Assembly (NCBI GenBank): GCA_046727435.1
Contig: JBKPCR010000383.1
Location: 1 to 14,445, forward strand
Source of the DNA: CAVPRW01 sp046727435 [NCBI: bacterium]
GTDB taxonomy: Bacteria > Tectomicrobia > Entotheonellia > J063
Direction: 5' to 3'
Length of the DNA: 14,445 nucleotides
The first letter of the stretch is position 1, and each line of letters begins with the position of its first letter. The notes under the pieces were generated by a model. That model made no database searches. It saw only the letters and a program-made list of their open reading frames with translations, and was not told the DNA's origin. This document shows, one piece after another, positions 14,126-14,445 of the stretch. A program made the translations under genes and the position numbers.

Positions 14126-14445
14126 GAACATCTGCGGCAAATTGTTCATGGCCCATAGCCACAGGGACTGCAGGAGGGCATGGAGCGAAAAATCCTATTG
14201 ACACAGCATTTGGCTCCATGCTAGAGTGTCGACGATTGAATTGAGCGTCTACGAGGATTCCCCGTATTGTCTTGTCTTGTTACGTTCCCAATGTGATCAC
14301 TCCCATGAGATCTCAACGCATCGGGGTTGATGCGTGTGTGGTTCTCCCGCTAGCGAGAGGGTGATAATCTCCCTAGTATCCGCGTTCAACCGCATCAGCA
14401 TCGTGACTTCGGCAGATGACAAACCGAGAGCTCCGCTCCTCTGTG
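14126..14445. other. 320-base right-end region with no recognisable gene; leader of an off-window gene
   Basis: No frame of useful length with a ribosome site is present. Downstream of the rightward promoter the sequence contains a hairpin, ACGCATC-GGGGTT-GATGCGT (14316-14335, 7-bp stem, 6-base loop), and the palindrome GTGATCAC near 14294-14301. There is no T-run after the hairpin, so it is not a clear terminator. I could not match the leader to a riboswitch class. A 19-codon frame (ATG near 14305) exists but has no ribosome site. Confidence 0.4.
14198..14227 (+). promoter_or_regulatory. rightward sigma70-type promoter, TTGACA-N18-TAGAGT
   Basis: A perfect TTGACA (14198-14203) lies 18 bases before TAGAGT (14222-14227), which matches the -10 consensus at four of six positions. 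It is the best promoter-like sequence I found in the window. It points right, away from the small CGCG gene, toward a gene that must start beyond the window, leaving an apparent leader of more than 200 bases. Confidence 0.5.

Overview
The window is GC-rich bacterial DNA, roughly 60% G+C by eye, with clear Shine-Dalgarno sites, short intergenic gaps and exported proteins. Nothing in it fixes the phylum. The domain style of the ABC exporter pair and a short LRQAQG-type insertion recall Chloroflexota-like genomes, but that is from memory only. The content (chromate efflux, multidrug-type ABC exporters, a mechanosensitive channel, broken genes) looks like an accessory stress and efflux region of an environmental bacterium.

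Left part, all on the + strand. The tail of an unrecognised gene (1-123) and mscL (262-705) precede a long chromate-resistance locus. It runs: full-length ChrB (838-1803), a second protein with only the ChrB C-terminal domain (1828-2283), a ChrA split into two overlapping single-domain genes (2375-3016 and 3013-3549), an exported DUF1080/LamG-like protein (3567-4252), an exported DUF1259 protein with two domain copies (4306-5219), a fragment matching the C-terminal end of long-chain ChrA (about 5241-5498), and an intact two-domain ChrA (5753-6955). ChrB proteins sense or assist with chromate and ChrA proteins export it. The two exported proteins would act outside the cytoplasmic membrane, and their role is unknown. 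The middle of the locus is damaged. Both exported genes have signal peptides one base out of frame with their bodies, and the DUF1259 gene also has an in-frame TGA where a Trp is expected, with a family-like C-terminus continuing past it.

Middle part. Two adjacent half-size ABC exporters (7196-9067 and 9089-10966, + strand) form a probable heterodimer: the first has Asp instead of the catalytic Glu, and the second has a variant signature motif. After them lies what looks like the first two membrane segments of a dead MFS transporter (10971-11171).

Right part, on the - strand. In transcription order there is a small acidic protein ending in a CGCG tail (13992-13756), a degraded SMP-30/gluconolactonase gene (13661-13262), and a third full-length ABC exporter (13197-11275), possibly followed by a small one-helix membrane protein. 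The last 350 bases carry no gene. They hold a candidate leftward promoter for the small acidic gene and a good rightward sigma70-like promoter with a hairpin downstream, pointing out of the window.
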